From Acorus gramineus (Eukaryota > Streptophyta > Magnoliopsida > Acorales > Acoraceae): a DNA stretch of 64,000 nt. The first letter of the stretch is position 1, and every line of letters starts with the position of its first letter. The stretch spans positions 13,900,668-13,964,667 of the forward strand of contig CM060850.1 of NCBI GenBank assembly GCA_030737835.1, written 5' to 3'. Position numbers and translations under genes: made by a program. Below the pieces are notes generated by a model. It was not told where the DNA came from, did no database searches, and saw only the letters and a list, made by a program, of their open reading frames with translations. Positions 1 through 12,959 of this stretch are shown here, piece after piece.

Positions 1-28
1 ATACCTCATATGCTTTGGATTCTTCCAT
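1..28 (-). CDS. 5' end of a third sulfotransferase gene (cut by window edge)
   Basis: Only the first nine codons are in the window, starting at 28 on the minus strand and reading MEESKAYEV. They align with the MEESEPYED start of the two sulfotransferases at 7,375 and 15,970. About 35 bases upstream (29-60) also match the 5' leaders of those genes. I infer a neighbouring tandem sulfotransferase whose body lies left of the window. Homology fades after about 60 bases, so this copy is older than the A/B pair. Nine codons cannot show whether the gene is intact. Confidence 0.55.
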
Positions 29-60
29 GAATTGTTGTTTGTGTTGATAAGGTTGCTTGA

Positions 61-1555
<1,495 letters not shown>

Positions 1556-1559
1556 TGAT

Positions 1560-2850
1560 TTTCTGTCTTCTTTTGGTTATTTGATTGAGTTGTGTGTATC
1601 TGTGTTTTTATTCTTCTAATTCTATCTTCTCTAATGATTGTTGAAGTAGTTTTGGTTATTGTTATTCAGTGCCTATCAAAAAATTAAAGGGGGCTGGTTG
1701 GGGAAATGATGTAACATTATTGGGATAATTATGGAGCAGTCAAGATTGTAACATATTTAGGATACTCTATGTTTGGGAGCGTCGAAATCCCCAGATCATG
1801 TTATAATTAATTCTTATGTCAGATTAATTAATTTATTTGGCTCTTTATTGTCTATGTGGACTCAAATGCTTAGAGGAACCAGGTTAATGGGTGTATATTT
1901 TCAGTAGTTATGCAACAGTCAACCTCTTACAAGAGGGGGTGTTCATTTTTTTGCTCTCACTTTTTTTGAACAATGGCATTTAGCCCGGTTTACAGTTCAT
2001 ATAAGTCTTTGTAATCTTATGACATAGATAGAAGTTTATAATTATCAGAGTCCTCGACAGATTTAACTCCAAATTGTTGTTTTTCACGTGTAAGTATCCA
2101 CGAAAATATTTCATTATTATACATAGGGCATTAGTGGTTGTATTTTGAAATGTTAAAAAGGAATAATCTTTAATATCTCAAAAAGAGCATATGTTCATAT
2201 TTTCAACCAAACATCAAAATAACATTCAGCACTTATAAAATAGACCATACTACCCTTCTAATAAGCACATAACTAAAGTGGTTAACCAAACACACTTATC
2301 TAAATAACTGCTTAATATTTTTCATTGAACTAAACACTTTTTTTCTTTGAACTCTTAAAGATTATCATTATAACCTCTTTTTGCACTTATTAATTAGCTC
2401 TTAAAATTCACTTTCCACCACTGCCAAACACCACCTTAGTGTTTCCGTGATATATATCTCAAAAACCAAAGTGATAGAACCCATGTGTGGATCTATTTAA
2501 TTATTTGTGTGGATCTATGTATTTATTTTTTGGACCTATTCAATTCATTAAGCTCATGTGGTCTCTGTTGTATAATCCGTGCTAGAATTTGTTTGTAAAG
2601 GGACCACTAGGCCGCAATTAAACAGTTTAAACAGTTTGATATGCGATGCTTAAGTTTAGGAAAGGATTTAAAGCAGTAGGACCTGGACCTATTGTTAAGA
2701 AAACGATCACGGAAGTCAACAACAAACACGAGATTGAACACAAGAACAAAACACCACATCGCACGAAGAACTCAAGATATATGTTGTTCAGTCTAAGCCT
2801 ACATCCACGGGGCAAAAAACAGAGAATACACTTTGATAGTTGAGATACAT
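1560..2850. other. Intergenic stretch with remnants of a dispersed TIR repeat
   Basis: No gene is seen. The part 2,160-2,440 is, in reverse complement, clearly related to 10,722-11,000 and 50,655-50,930. They share the motifs 'TTCAGTGAAAAG', 'TAAGTGTGTTTG' and 'AATGTTTGGTTGAAAA'. These look like copies of one non-autonomous DNA element family, but I could not define both ends. Confidence 0.4.
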
Positions 2851-3960
2851 TAAGGCCCTGTTTGGTTGCACGTTTGGGTGCGATTCTGTTTTTTGAAAAG
2901 CTGAAAAGCTAAAATAATGCAGCCAAACGGGACAGCTTTATTCAAAATCGGAAGCTGGATTTCGTCTAATTTTTCCCTTGACATATGTGTTTTGAAAAGC
3001 TCAAAAACAACGTTTTTTTGTCGGAATCGTTTTTTTGAATTGAAAAGCAACTTTCTCTGTCAAACATCAACTGTTTTTTAATATTGATTCATGAGTTAAA
3101 AAAAAACATCCCAATAAAAGTCAAGGTCTAAAATCATCTTAAAAAGCAGCTTTATTCCAAAAGCTACTTTTCAATCTGTGTTTCCAAACAGACACTAAGA
3201 GACTCACAAACTCTCCTATAGAGTTGCCATCTCTTAGAACCTCTCAACCTTCCCATAGGATCTCTACATTATGTAATATCTGCCTAGTCTTGCCTGAAAC
3301 CATAGAGGATATTTATACAGATAAATAACTTCCTCCCTAAGTAATCTCTCAATTAACAAATAAATATTGTTTCCTATTTTAAGATATTCACTTTAAATAT
3401 TAATTAAGATCAAATCTTAAATAATATTATACTCATTAGGTGCCCAACCTAATATGGTTTCATTATAGTCATCCGATATGATACACCAGATCGTGACATA
3501 ATCCCAACAATCTCCACCTTGGCTCGTATCCGGTAAACTCAGACTTCCTCAAACCCCTTAAAATATTTTCATTAACGTCTCCACCTTGCTCCGTATCATC
3601 CTTGAAGCATGACCGTGCGAGCAACCATGCACCTCCACCTGCAATCAAGTGGTCTTCGACTTCCTTGAGCTTCACTAGCCTTCAAGTCGCTATCACGAGT
3701 GTCCTTGTGCACTAGACTCGCTTCGCAGAACTCCACCTTCAATGGATTTTAGGAATTTCTTCCTCCAGACATCTGCACCGCCCAATTTTGTTAGATCCAT
3801 AAGCCTGCGCTCGCTTTATCATGGATCAACCATTGAGTCGGACTCAGTAATCATGCATCCCCAAGTCAATGTCATGACTTGATTTCAATAATAAAGACTT
3901 ACTATCATGTCAAATACATATAAAATTATTTTAAATTATAAAGTTTTGAAATTTTTAATG
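2450..3960 (-). mobile_element. Possible LTR-retroelement relic
   Basis: The stretch holds a TATA-like box on the minus strand (GTATAAATATCC near 3,310-3,321) and stretches such as 'AATCTCCACCTTGG' that are common in plant Ty1/copia LTR and leader regions. A Tourist MITE is nested inside it (2,854-3,195). The ends are not defined and no protein remnant is seen, so this is a weak call of a broken fossil. Confidence 0.3.
2854..3195 (+). mobile_element. Tourist-like (PIF/Harbinger) MITE, copy 1
   Basis: This is a 342-bp element flanked on both sides by TAA. Its left end is GGCCCTGTTTGG, and its right end reads GTGTCTGTTTGG on the minus strand. The same 342-bp element occurs in inverted orientation at 5,585-5,926. 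A 3-bp TAA target duplication and GGC/GTG..TGTTTGG inverted ends fit Tourist MITEs, which are moved in trans by PIF/Harbinger transposases. It codes for nothing. Confidence 0.75.
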
Positions 3961-4671
3961 GTATGACTTACTATCATGTTAAATACATATAAAATTAATT
4001 AATATAAAATAATTAATTAAAATGAATGCGTAATAACTTAATCGATATTAGACTCATTTTGAAGGTCTCGACGAGACCTTTCTAATAATATAATATTTAT
4101 AAATAAATAAGGGATAAATTTAAACTTAACTTATAAATAGTTAATAATTAAATTTACGGTGAATGATACAAATGGAATAAAAAAAAAATTGTATGCATTG
4201 GGAGAAGGTATTTAAGGGTTTTTAGTAAAATGAAGAGTGAAATGGAGGCCCCTCTATTTCGCTGATTTGATCTGCATATATGTAGCTCAAACACCAATAT
4301 TTCTAAATTGGAGCAAAATGCAACTCCGCTAGAGCCTCCCCCGAGATGCAAAATGGAGATATGCATCCTGGTTGAAGATACTCTAAAACCTTATGAAAAT
4401 CTTTCAAATAAAATTTTTCTTTCATATTGTATGATTTCTAACAAAATAATATTCGTATAAAAAAAAAAAAAATTCTGAATTAAGATTATAAAACTAGCTC
4501 CACATAAAATAAAATTATATAATAATTATTGCATTATGCATACGTAAGCGGAAACAGTGATTGATTTCATTATTTGATTGCACATAAGCCAATTGTTGGC
4601 TCCTTGGTAAAAAAAAAAAAAAAAAAATCTTCATTTGATGGACCGTACAATAATAAAGACTTTGAATATAT
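3961..4671. other. AT-rich intergenic DNA
   Basis: No gene, RNA or clear repeat is seen. A short direct repeat, 'GACTTACTATCATGT', occurs at about 3,897 and 3,965. Homology with copy B begins at about 4,672. Confidence 0.5.
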
Positions 4672-5584
4672 ATACTTTTATTTAGATAGGTGAAGGAGAT
4701 GAATGAAGTTGGGTCCAAGTTTCCAACTAACGTTATAAATATTTACCTAAAGTGACGAATCAATGTCAGTTGAGATTAAAATTTAAATGTTTAAATTTTT
4801 ACATGTTTTATGAACATTTTTTAAAAGTATAATAATGATGATTACTTTATAAAATTTAGATTTTAAGATACTGTGTCATAAAAAAAATTAAGTGATGATA
4901 ATGTATTTAAAATGGCTTGTTTGACAATAACTTTGAGCTTTATCTTATAAAAAAAATTAAAATCTTTAAAAAAAATAGGTGACAAACCTCCATGAGTGTA
5001 ACATTTGCAAACAAAGAAAAAGCTCACTGGAAATTAAAGGCATGACTATTGCAAGAGGCATCCTATGAGATCTTTAAAATCCATGTTCGCTCATGAGTTG
5101 GGCTATAGTGACCATGTCCCAATTAAATAAGGGCTTGTTTGGATCAGCGATGGGATGGATGTGACGGAGGGAAAGCTTCAGAAACATCATCACATATCCA
5201 AACAGTGCCAAATTTACTGCATCCACGCACACCGTCCCACACCGCACCACCAAATAGCATTGCACCACGCCATGGATCAATCTCTCCTTTAATCCAATCT
5301 CATACGTTTCAATGATCTCTTTCATCTACCAATTTTTTTTTCTTTCTTTCTTGCTTGGTAAAATTGTGTATTTCTATTACTTTCTAATACTGTACATGGT
5401 TGTACAAACCATTAAAAAAACCAACAAAAGAATGAAAAGATAGAGAATGGACTGAAACAGGGGACTTCATCCTACCAATTACCATCACAAATATTGTTGA
5501 AAAGGATATGATGAATTATTGAAGTCCCTCATGCATCTTACATATGATCATATAAATCCACATACGCGTTACAGCCACAACTAA

Positions 5585-5926
5585 GGGTCCGTTTGGAAAC
5601 ACAGATTGAAAAGTAGCTTTTGAAATAAAGTTGCTTTTTAAAATGATTTTAGACCTTGACTTTTTTAGGATGCTTTTTTTAAAATTAGGAATCAATATTT
5701 GAAAGGAGTTTAATGTTTGGCAGAGAAAGTTGCTTTTCAATTCAAAAAATCGATTCCGATCAAAAAGCGTTGTTTCTGAGCTTTTTAAAACACAGATTTC
5801 GAGGGAAAAATTAAAAGGAATCCAGCTTCCGATTCTGCAAAAAGCTGCCCCGTTTGGCTGCACGATTTTAGCTTTTCAGCTTTTCAAAAAGCAAAATCGC
5901 GCTCAAACGCGCAACCAAACGTGGCC
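5585..5926 (-). mobile_element. Tourist-like MITE, copy 2, absent from copy B
   Basis: It is 342 bp and inverted relative to copy 1, with flanking TAA at 5,582-5,584 and 5,927-5,929. Copy B has the uninterrupted site near 14,520 ('CACAACTAAGTGGATG') with a single TAA. This proves insertion after the duplication, or loss from B, and fixes the target duplication at 3 bp. The ends are GGGTCCGTTTGG, and GGCCACGTTTGG on the other strand. Confidence 0.88.
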
Positions 5927-6012
5927 TAAGTAGATGACATGCATAGATCAATTATTCAAACATATACACAAACAAGCAAATACAGAATCACATGCTCCCC
6001 CAATTAAGCAAA

Positions 6013-7375
6013 TCAACCAAGACTGAGACTTGATCCGCTCAATTTTTCTTTGGCAACCTTGTCGATGCATTCGATCATTTCCTGTGAAAGGTAGTTCTCA
6101 TGATCACCAACCTCGCCTTTCCTAAACAAAGATTTCAAACTAAACGAGACAAGAGGGATTGGTTTTCCCTTCTCCCCCAACAGCTTTTCATCCTTGTTCA
6201 CCTCTACATTTCTCATGGTATCAAAACTGCAAATCCTCACAATCTCATCAACTTCGTTTTCATCATCAACACCAAACGGACACCCCAAGAACTCGCCCAA
6301 CCTTCTCACATGCCCCGCTGTATTGCGCTTCAGATCTTCGTATGTAAGGAAGAACACCCTCTTCGAAGGACCCTCCAATCTCTCCTTCCAATACCTGTAT
6401 AGTTGGAAGTTGCAAATCAAAAGAAGTAAAATAATGATGAAATAATTGATTCGATATTAGATTTGATAGCAATATTCTGAAGAAGATTTATTTACGAGTA
6501 AATATTATATATATATAGTCATTAAAAAGACGTAATCTTCGTTACTTGAAAAATAAATTAATATATATTTGAATGTAATATAGGCAATTTTAGGAGTGAT
6601 TTTATGATGTTTTAATGGTTCTATTGATAGGATCCAAAATTTGATGTATTTACTGTATTTTTGTTTTTCTTGGTGTGTGATTGTATGTCTTTTAACTCAT
6701 CTTTGGTGAGAGTGGTTTGGTGTGGTATTAGATCAATACCAACAATTAATATCAGAGCGATATACCAGTTGCAAGAACTAAACAACATTACCCGAGGACG
6801 TGATTGAAGTACGGTCCACCGGGAAGAACGCCGGTGCAAATGCCGTCGACGGCCTCCTCGAGGGAGACCGGGTGGTGGTGCTTGTCGGAGACCATGAAAT
6901 GCCAAAACGAGACAATGAAGTCCTTCGGATTCCTGGTGATGTAAACGATCTTGCAGTCAGAATCCTTAACAGAAGGTGGAAGGAGTTGGTAAGGGAGGTG
7001 GGTGCTGAGAATCCTACATGATGAACTAGTTTTCTCTATAAAAAGGGGTGATTGAGGCTTGCCATCTGTGTACATTGTGAGTTCTAGGCTTGGGATGAGA
7101 AAGTGGGGGTTGATAGAGAGGAGGGAGTCTTTTAAATGGCGGTTGATGATGGAGAAGAGGAGGGATTTGAGCCAAGTTGTGCCTGTTTTTTGAAAGGAAC
7201 ATAAGAGGACATCAGTGGGGAGTGGAACAAAGTGGTCATGGGTTGCTAGGAGTCCTTGTATGGTTTGTTTTCTGAACCAGAAGCCTTTGTATTGGTGGAG
7301 AGGGGGAGGAGAGCCACCAAAGGGAACTGTGGGTAAGGGATTGATGAGATCCTCATACGGTTCTGATTCTTCCAT
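6013..7375 (-). CDS. Cytosolic sulfotransferase, copy A (two exons)
   Basis: This is a PAPS-dependent sulfotransferase of plant SOT type. Such soluble enzymes move sulfate from PAPS to hydroxyl groups of small molecules; the substrate cannot be read from sequence. Exon 1 is 7,375-6,792 and exon 2 is 6,394-6,013. The intron (6,395-6,791) has GT/AG ends and splits the glycine codon of HVLG|YWKERLEG. The product is 321 aa, normal for the family. Visible motifs are KTGTTWLKSL (63-72, PAPS 5'-phosphosulfate loop), STHLPY with the likely catalytic His126, ITRNPKDFIVSF (147-157, 3'-phosphate site) and RKGEVGDH (286-293). The last motif usually ends in Trp, and here it is His in both copies. I chose MEESEP as the start because the only good TATA box lies 45 bases upstream of it; an in-frame Met at 7,441 lies upstream of that box. 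Tandem copies are at 14,607-15,970 and at the window start. It looks intact. Confidence 0.93.
6395..6791 (-). other. Sulfotransferase intron with a retroelement-like scrap
   Basis: This 397-base intron has a GTAATG donor and a TATACAG acceptor on the minus strand. Near 6,735-6,775 (plus strand) it holds 'CAATACCAACA' followed by 'ATATCAGAGC'. That is the arrangement of a copia LTR end next to an initiator-methionine tRNA primer site. The copy B intron has the same string. It may be a small LTR relic that predates the duplication, or chance. Confidence 0.45.
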
Positions 7376-7419
7376 GAATATTGGTGATTTGTGTTGATAA
7401 GGTTTTGCTTGAGAAGGGT

Positions 7420-7426
7420 CTTTATA
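7420..7426 (-). promoter_or_regulatory. TATA box of sulfotransferase copy A
   Basis: TATAAAG on the minus strand lies about 45 bases upstream of the chosen ATG (7,375). This leaves room for a leader of only about 15-20 bases. It supports MEESEP over the upstream in-frame Met at 7,441. Confidence 0.6.
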
Positions 7427-7796
7427 GATGGAGATTAACACATATTTTTGGATATCTTGTCACTTTGGTTTTAGTCCAGCTACCCTTCATTAATTAAGTT
7501 CGTCTAGTACTCTTTACATGTTCCACGTGGTTTGGGGTAGTTGGAATAGTTAAAAGTGGTACAAATAGAGTATTCGTTTTTATAAAATTGATTTTTCTTT
7601 CAAGTAGATGAAAACACTCCCAAGTTAGGGTTGTATTTTTCTTCTAGATCTCTTTTGTTTTTTTTTTATCACAGGTCAGCCCTTGCCCGCCCCGCTTTGG
7701 TTCCGCTCCTGCAGGTGTAGCTAACAATATAGAATGGGTAGTTAATAATATACATAAGATGTATAATATTAATTAATTTTATACGATGAATGCACC

Positions 7797-7985
7797 TCAC
7801 AACCCGAGCATGAAATCCTCCCAAATGATCTGCCATAACTGGGAAACCGCCGGGCATTCACAGAATAAGTGAGATATCGTTTCCTTGCCTATGGCAAAGC
7901 GAGCAAACCGTTCATCGATCTCCATCTCACGCGAAAAACCTTGGTGACTATTCGCTCGCGAAGAATGAAGAGTCACATGAAACAT
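7797..7985 (-). pseudogene. LINE reverse-transcriptase C-terminal (zf-RVT) scrap, copy A
   Basis: The minus-strand translation ends in ETISHLFCECPAVSQLWQII. This is the typical His/Cys-containing tail of plant LINE ORF2 proteins (zf-RVT region), compare ENIHHLFCVCS in the large LINE at 63,850. Only about 60 codons remain, with no RT core beside them. The scrap is present in both duplication copies, so it predates the duplication. Confidence 0.7.
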
Positions 7986-10001
7986 TTGAAACGCTACATG
8001 ATATGTTTTATTTTTTTAATCTATTATTTTCTGCTGGGCTCTTGGTAAAATATCACTTTCAATGACTTTTTTAGTTCAGCAGAATAAGTAACTCGATCCA
8101 AATTAAAATTAAAAGAAGTCTGTAAAAATGATGTCCTTTGATTTTGCATGACAAGAGTTTTTATCGACAGGATTTATTAAAAATCCATTCAAGTAGGCCT
8201 ACCCCAGAAATGCTTTATGGCTGCTATTCCACATTAAGAAATGTAGCCACATACTTTGATGTTGTGTCGGTTATAGAAAATACTATGGTTTTGAAAGAAA
8301 GGTGGAGATATTCAACTTTAAATGAAGATATACATATTTTTTATCAAAATATATACTTCATTACACGATGCTTATTATTTTTAAAAATAAAAACATGTGT
8401 GACTTCCATTTGGAACCATAAAAAAAAGATTGAGTGTAATATTTTCCATATTGTAAAGAAAACACAGTCATATTAAGGGAATGAGCTGGCCCCAATTTTG
8501 CAAACTACATTTTGCATGGTCCTTTTTTCTGCCTTGAATTTAGATCATGTCAGTTTTGAATTTTTTTGTAAATCAACATATCTCATAAGATTCTTAAAAT
8601 CTTGCGTTTCAAACTCATTTTCTAAAAAATGTAATTTTAGATTTTTTTTAGCCTGAAAAAACAAGAGAGGGTTTAAAAAACTAAACGCTAAAAAATGGGT
8701 TTAGATCTGTTTTGAGAATCTTCTTCTTTTTAAAGAGGAATCTGCTCCAATGCATATCCAAACAGTGCATTAAGAAAAGGTGAAGCATATGTTATGTTCT
8801 AATAAATTACATGGATTCATTTATATAATGGGCGCTGTTACACTAATTATAAGTTTTTTTTATCAACCAAAATACAGTCATGTATACCTCGTTACAAATT
8901 CAATAAAACATATACCTCATTAAATGATGTATATACTTCATTAAAATTTTTCTTACAATTACTAAATATTAGTTTATTCAATTTAAAATGAATCGATATA
9001 CACTTTTAATTAAAGCATATACCTCATTAAGTGATGTGTACTATTCTTAAAAACATGAAAACATTTGTGATCTAAGTTTTGGAGGTAAATATAACTGAGT
9101 CTAACATTTTCCTTATATAATTGAGTATACGTGACTAATGAATCCAAAAAAAAGGATTGTACGTATAAGAGCATTCTTTAAACTAGTCATGTGTACACGC
9201 ACTTGTGCGTGTTATTTATTATACTTAAGATATATTTTCATGAAGTAACAAATTTTTTAATGAAAATTAGAACATCTAACAATCTAATAAATAAGTGATT
9301 GATAGAACTTCAAAAGACTAATATAGAATTTAAAAAAAAAAAATTGTGTATGGATATAACTTCATAATTCTTTACACAAAAGGGTACTTCAAAATGATTA
9401 GTAGACAAAATGACTGCTAGGTGCCATTAATGTTGTTTGTGGTGGACTTTCTCTTAATTTTCATGTAACGGTCAAGCAAAACAAAAAAAATCATCAAAGC
9501 TATAAATTGTAATTTTTATATGTGACAAGGATATAATGAAATAATTACAAATACGAAATTACATCAAAATCAAAGACTTAAAAATTTGATTATGAACCAA
9601 ATTCACAAGTCACAACCACAAATCCAAAAATATGCAAAAGAATTATAGAATTGAAAAAATGGATAATGTTACGTATAGGTATGGCCTTTTTCCACCCCTA
9701 AATTTTGTTCTACATATATTTCAAATTTTTTAAAAATTATATATATCATCTAATGAGTTACATGTTTTTATAGGAAATATAAAAGTTTTAAAAAGTTACG
9801 TACCTATCTAATGAGATACATGTTTTTAAAAATTATATACATTATCTACTGAAGCATATAATCTAATGAATTATATAGATACATTTGCAAAAAAATATAA
9901 ATTTTTTTTATCGAAACATATATCTTGTTAACATGAATATATATTTCGATAATTTTTTAACGGATATAAAATTATAAATTAGGTATGAAAAAAAAACTAT
10001 G
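7986..10001. other. AT-rich intergenic DNA of copy A
   Basis: No supportable gene is seen. A reading frame of 112 codons at 8,138-8,476 is conserved in copy B (23,506-23,841), but it matches no family I know and sits in DNA that is conserved throughout, so conservation says nothing about coding. Many short 'CATATACCTCATTAA' strings occur at 8,880-9,040. Confidence 0.5.
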
Positions 10002-10321
10002 TGTTATAAAATAATGGCAAAGAGATAGAAACACAAAATAAACACAAAAGATATTTGAGCACAAGAGGAAGTATTGTTCTTCAAGAACTTCTCATTTCAT
10101 TTCTCATCTATTCTCATTGATATTCTTCATGTTACACAAGTCCTCTATTTATAGGGTCACAACCACAATGATAGGAAGCCCAAAATACACACCAAGATAA
10201 ATGTATACACAAATGCATGAATTACAACTTTAATATAGTACATTAGACCAAGATGAATCTATTTCTTGTGTGGTCATCCACAAATATATGCATGTATCTT
10301 CAAATGCATATATTTATAACA
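10002..10321 (-). mobile_element. Probable solo LTR of a copia-type element, copy A only
   Basis: About 320 bp start with TGTTATA and end with TATAACA. On the minus strand it has a TATA-like box (CTATAAATAGAGG near 10,145-10,160) followed by a U5-like stretch. Copy B lacks the segment (25,360-25,385). I could not settle the target duplication, because the flanks are A/T-rich and repeat the same letters. It is a fossil with no coding part. Confidence 0.55.
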
Positions 10322-10541
10322 GTATAACAATACTAAAAAAAATTGATATGTATGATAAATACTTTCATATCCTCTCAATCCCAGCGATTACCACGTGTTA
10401 TAACTCAATAAATAAATAAATAAAAATAAAAAGTGTGCAAATCAGATGAATGCGTGAATGATCGATTAAATGCATTAATGACCGGCGTGAATTTACCAAA
10501 CTACCCTGCTGGCGAAATTTTGTCGCCATCGTCCTTCTTTT

Positions 10542-10565
10542 TATATATATATATATATATATATA
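10542..10565. repeat. (TA)n microsatellite, empty target site of the Mutator-like element
   Basis: About twelve TA units lie between 'GTCCTTCTTTT' and 'GATAATCATCCCC'. In copy B the same left and right flanks border the 13.5-kb Mutator-like element, each with its own run of TA. Confidence 0.85.
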
Positions 10566-11455
10566 GATAATCATCCCCAAAAAAGACATTTAGCAGCATT
10601 TCCAGAATTTTTCAAATTAAATGCATATGATTTACAAGAAAACTATTATATAAAGCCCCACGCCTCTTAAAATAATGTCCAATCTCTTTTTTGCGTAATC
10701 ATTTCTCTTCATCTCTCAGGGTCGTTTAGTTCAGTGAAAAGTTGATTTTAAATTTTGATTTATAAGTGTAGATTATATAAAATTCTGATAAGTTTTAATC
10801 AGTTCAAAACAAAAACTATTTGATTCAGCAAAAATTATAAGCATTTATGAAAATAAGTGTGTTTGATTCAGTACTAAAGAATAAACCTTATGATAAGGGT
10901 GTTTTGATCCATTTAATAAGTGTTGAATGTAATTGAATGTTTGGTTGAAAACTTGATTATTTACTTTTTTTTCCTATTTATTAAAAAAGCTACTTTGATA
11001 TATATCTATTTAATAAATTATTAAATACTGCACTTTGATTACTTGTTAGAACCTAATACAAGCTTATACAGATTTTACAAAAATAATGAGGGACGTGTTT
11101 TTTATGACGTGGTAAATATGCAATTTATATTTACCATATTTGAAAATTCATAGTAATCACATACTTGTCGAATTTGTTTGACAAGTCTTACATAATAGTG
11201 ACAAAGTTACATATCCTGTCATGCTACACATTACAAATACAAGAGAATATTACAATATTTTATAATTCAAAAATAAAAACCTGTAGATCATCAAACATGA
11301 TCCAAGCACACAAACATAGTACTAGAGCTGCATATATTTTCATGCTACAATAGATAATTACATGTGAATGTTACAACATTCTCATATAAAAAAAAAAGTT
11401 TCAGAGTAGTTAATATTTATATTACAGTGTTGGTTTCATAATCCAACTTCTACAG

Positions 11456-11599
11456 TCATTTGATGGCCAGGAGTACAAGCACAAAAAAAATCACAAATAC
11501 CATCAAAATCATACATAAGCATGAACAACATCCAAAGATGAGTATCCCTGTGGGGCATTGAACTGCGGCGGCCTTCTCCACCTTCTTGTGAACTGGCAC
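11456..11599 (-). pseudogene. Last exon of a small unidentified gene, copy A (orphan exon)
   Basis: On the minus strand, the acceptor TTACCAG is followed by 47 codons: VPVHKKVEKAAAVQCPTG, then a strongly hydrophobic tail (ILIFGCCSCLCM to VLVLLAIK) and a stop. Exon 1 of the gene exists only beyond copy B (52,979-53,023), so this exon was cut off by the duplication border at 11,754. The tail could be a C-terminal membrane anchor, but AT-rich frames often look hydrophobic by chance. Copy B has one extra G in this exon and reads a different tail. I do not recognise the family. Confidence 0.4.
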
Positions 11600-12129
11600 C
11601 TGGTAATAATCGGATTTAAGTTACTTGGTCATGTGGTTCAATCGACCTAATCAAATAATAATTGAATAGTTGTGACACATGTTCAACAAGGAAAGATAAA
11701 TATTAATCCATCATTATAAAAAAAACACATATTTGGGGGGGTAATATTAACTCATCATTATGTCTTTAAATCTTAGATGGTTTGGTTTTTCATTGAAGAC
11801 CAATTTATGTTTCACCAACTATATCTATTCAAATGCCAAGTGAAACTGAACATGATCAACTATATCTTATTCAATTACTGTTCTTATTAAAAAAAACTAC
11901 AAATTAAACATCACACATCAATTTATGCTTTAATCATTACAACTTGTATAACTTACAAATGCCAAGTGAAGTTGAACATGATCAACTACCTAGAAAACCA
12001 CTGCTACATAGTTAGATGCAGATATTTGATATCTGATGGTCTTCAAAATTCTCCAGGTCCCTGATTTAACTACTGCTTACATACTATTTTATCAAGAGTT
12101 GACTGGAAACTTGGTTATATTACATACTT

Positions 12130-12930
12130 GTAAGATTACATTACATATATATGTGTTTGAATTCACTCACTGGCTAAAGCTACCAATCTCACTGGATGTG
12201 TCTTCAGACACAGTTACCTACATACAACTCCCCAGTTACATTTATTTGTAAAGTAACTTAGCTACCTATGGGCTTAAATTACATACATACAAACCTGAAT
12301 TCACTCACTGGCTCAAGCTACCAATCTCACTGGGTATGTCTTCAAACGCAGTTACCTACATACAAATCACCGAATACATATATTGGTGAACTGACGTAAC
12401 TACCTGTGAGCTTAAATTATATATATACACGCTTGATTTTAGTCACTGTCTAAAGCTACTAATATCTATGGATGTGTTTTATGACACAGTTACCCGCATA
12501 CAATTGATAGGTTACATATATTGGTGAATTGACTCAACCACCTGTAGGCTTATATTACATACATACACGCACCAATTTAATCATATTATGAAGCTATCAA
12601 TATCTCTGGATGTGTTTTAAGAAGCAGTTACCTACATACAACTCACTGGTTACATATATCGGTGAACTGACTTTACTACTTGTGGGGTTAAATTACATAC
12701 ATACACGCTCAATGTCTGAAGCTATCAATATCTCTGGATGTGTTTTCAGGTGTAGTTACCTACATACAACTCACCGGTTACATATATTTGTGAAATTCCT
12801 TAACTACCTGTAATCTTAAATTACATACATACATAACCTAATTTACTCACTGTTTAAAGCTACCAATATCAATGGATGTGTTTTAAGACACAATTACCTA
12901 CACAACTAAGCGGTAATTGTGTCTTAAAAC
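12130..12930. repeat. Tandem repeat, period about 137 bp, six units
   Basis: The string 'AGTTACCTACATACAA' (with small changes) recurs at about 12,212, 12,350, 12,487, 12,626, 12,753 and 12,892. Each unit also has 'GCTACCAATATCTCTGGATG' or a close form and 'TTAAATTACATACATACA'. The units are diverged, so the array is not young. Confidence 0.85.
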
Positions 12931-12959
12931 ACATTGAGCGGTAGTGAGTAGGTTACCTA

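Larger units (their letters stand above)
4672..11754. repeat. Segmental duplication, copy A
   Basis: This copy matches 13,590-51,695 (copy B) nearly base for base once the insertions in B are removed. Left border: homology starts at 'TTTTATTTAGAT' (about 4,672 and 13,590). Right border: it ends at 'GTAATATTAACTCA' (11,754 and 51,695). Inside are one sulfotransferase gene, a LINE scrap and the last exon of a small gene. Copy A carries a MITE and a probable solo LTR that B lacks. B carries a copia element, a Helitron and a Mutator-like element that A lacks. Confidence 0.9.

Noticed and set aside
2850-3050. 66-codon frame, repeated at 5,730-5,933
   Set aside because: Both lie in the Tourist MITE; it is a chance frame of a non-coding element.
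5128-5212. Short segment with TGTTTGGAT at both ends, considered as a small MITE
   Set aside because: It is present in both copies, with no empty site and no clear target duplication.
7376-7441. Upstream in-frame Met (MLISIYKD) as the sulfotransferase start
   Set aside because: It lies upstream of the TATA box, and the extra 22 residues have no counterpart in the sulfotransferase family.
8138-8476. 112-codon frame conserved in both duplicates
   Set aside because: The surrounding non-coding DNA is equally conserved, and the translation resembles no known protein.
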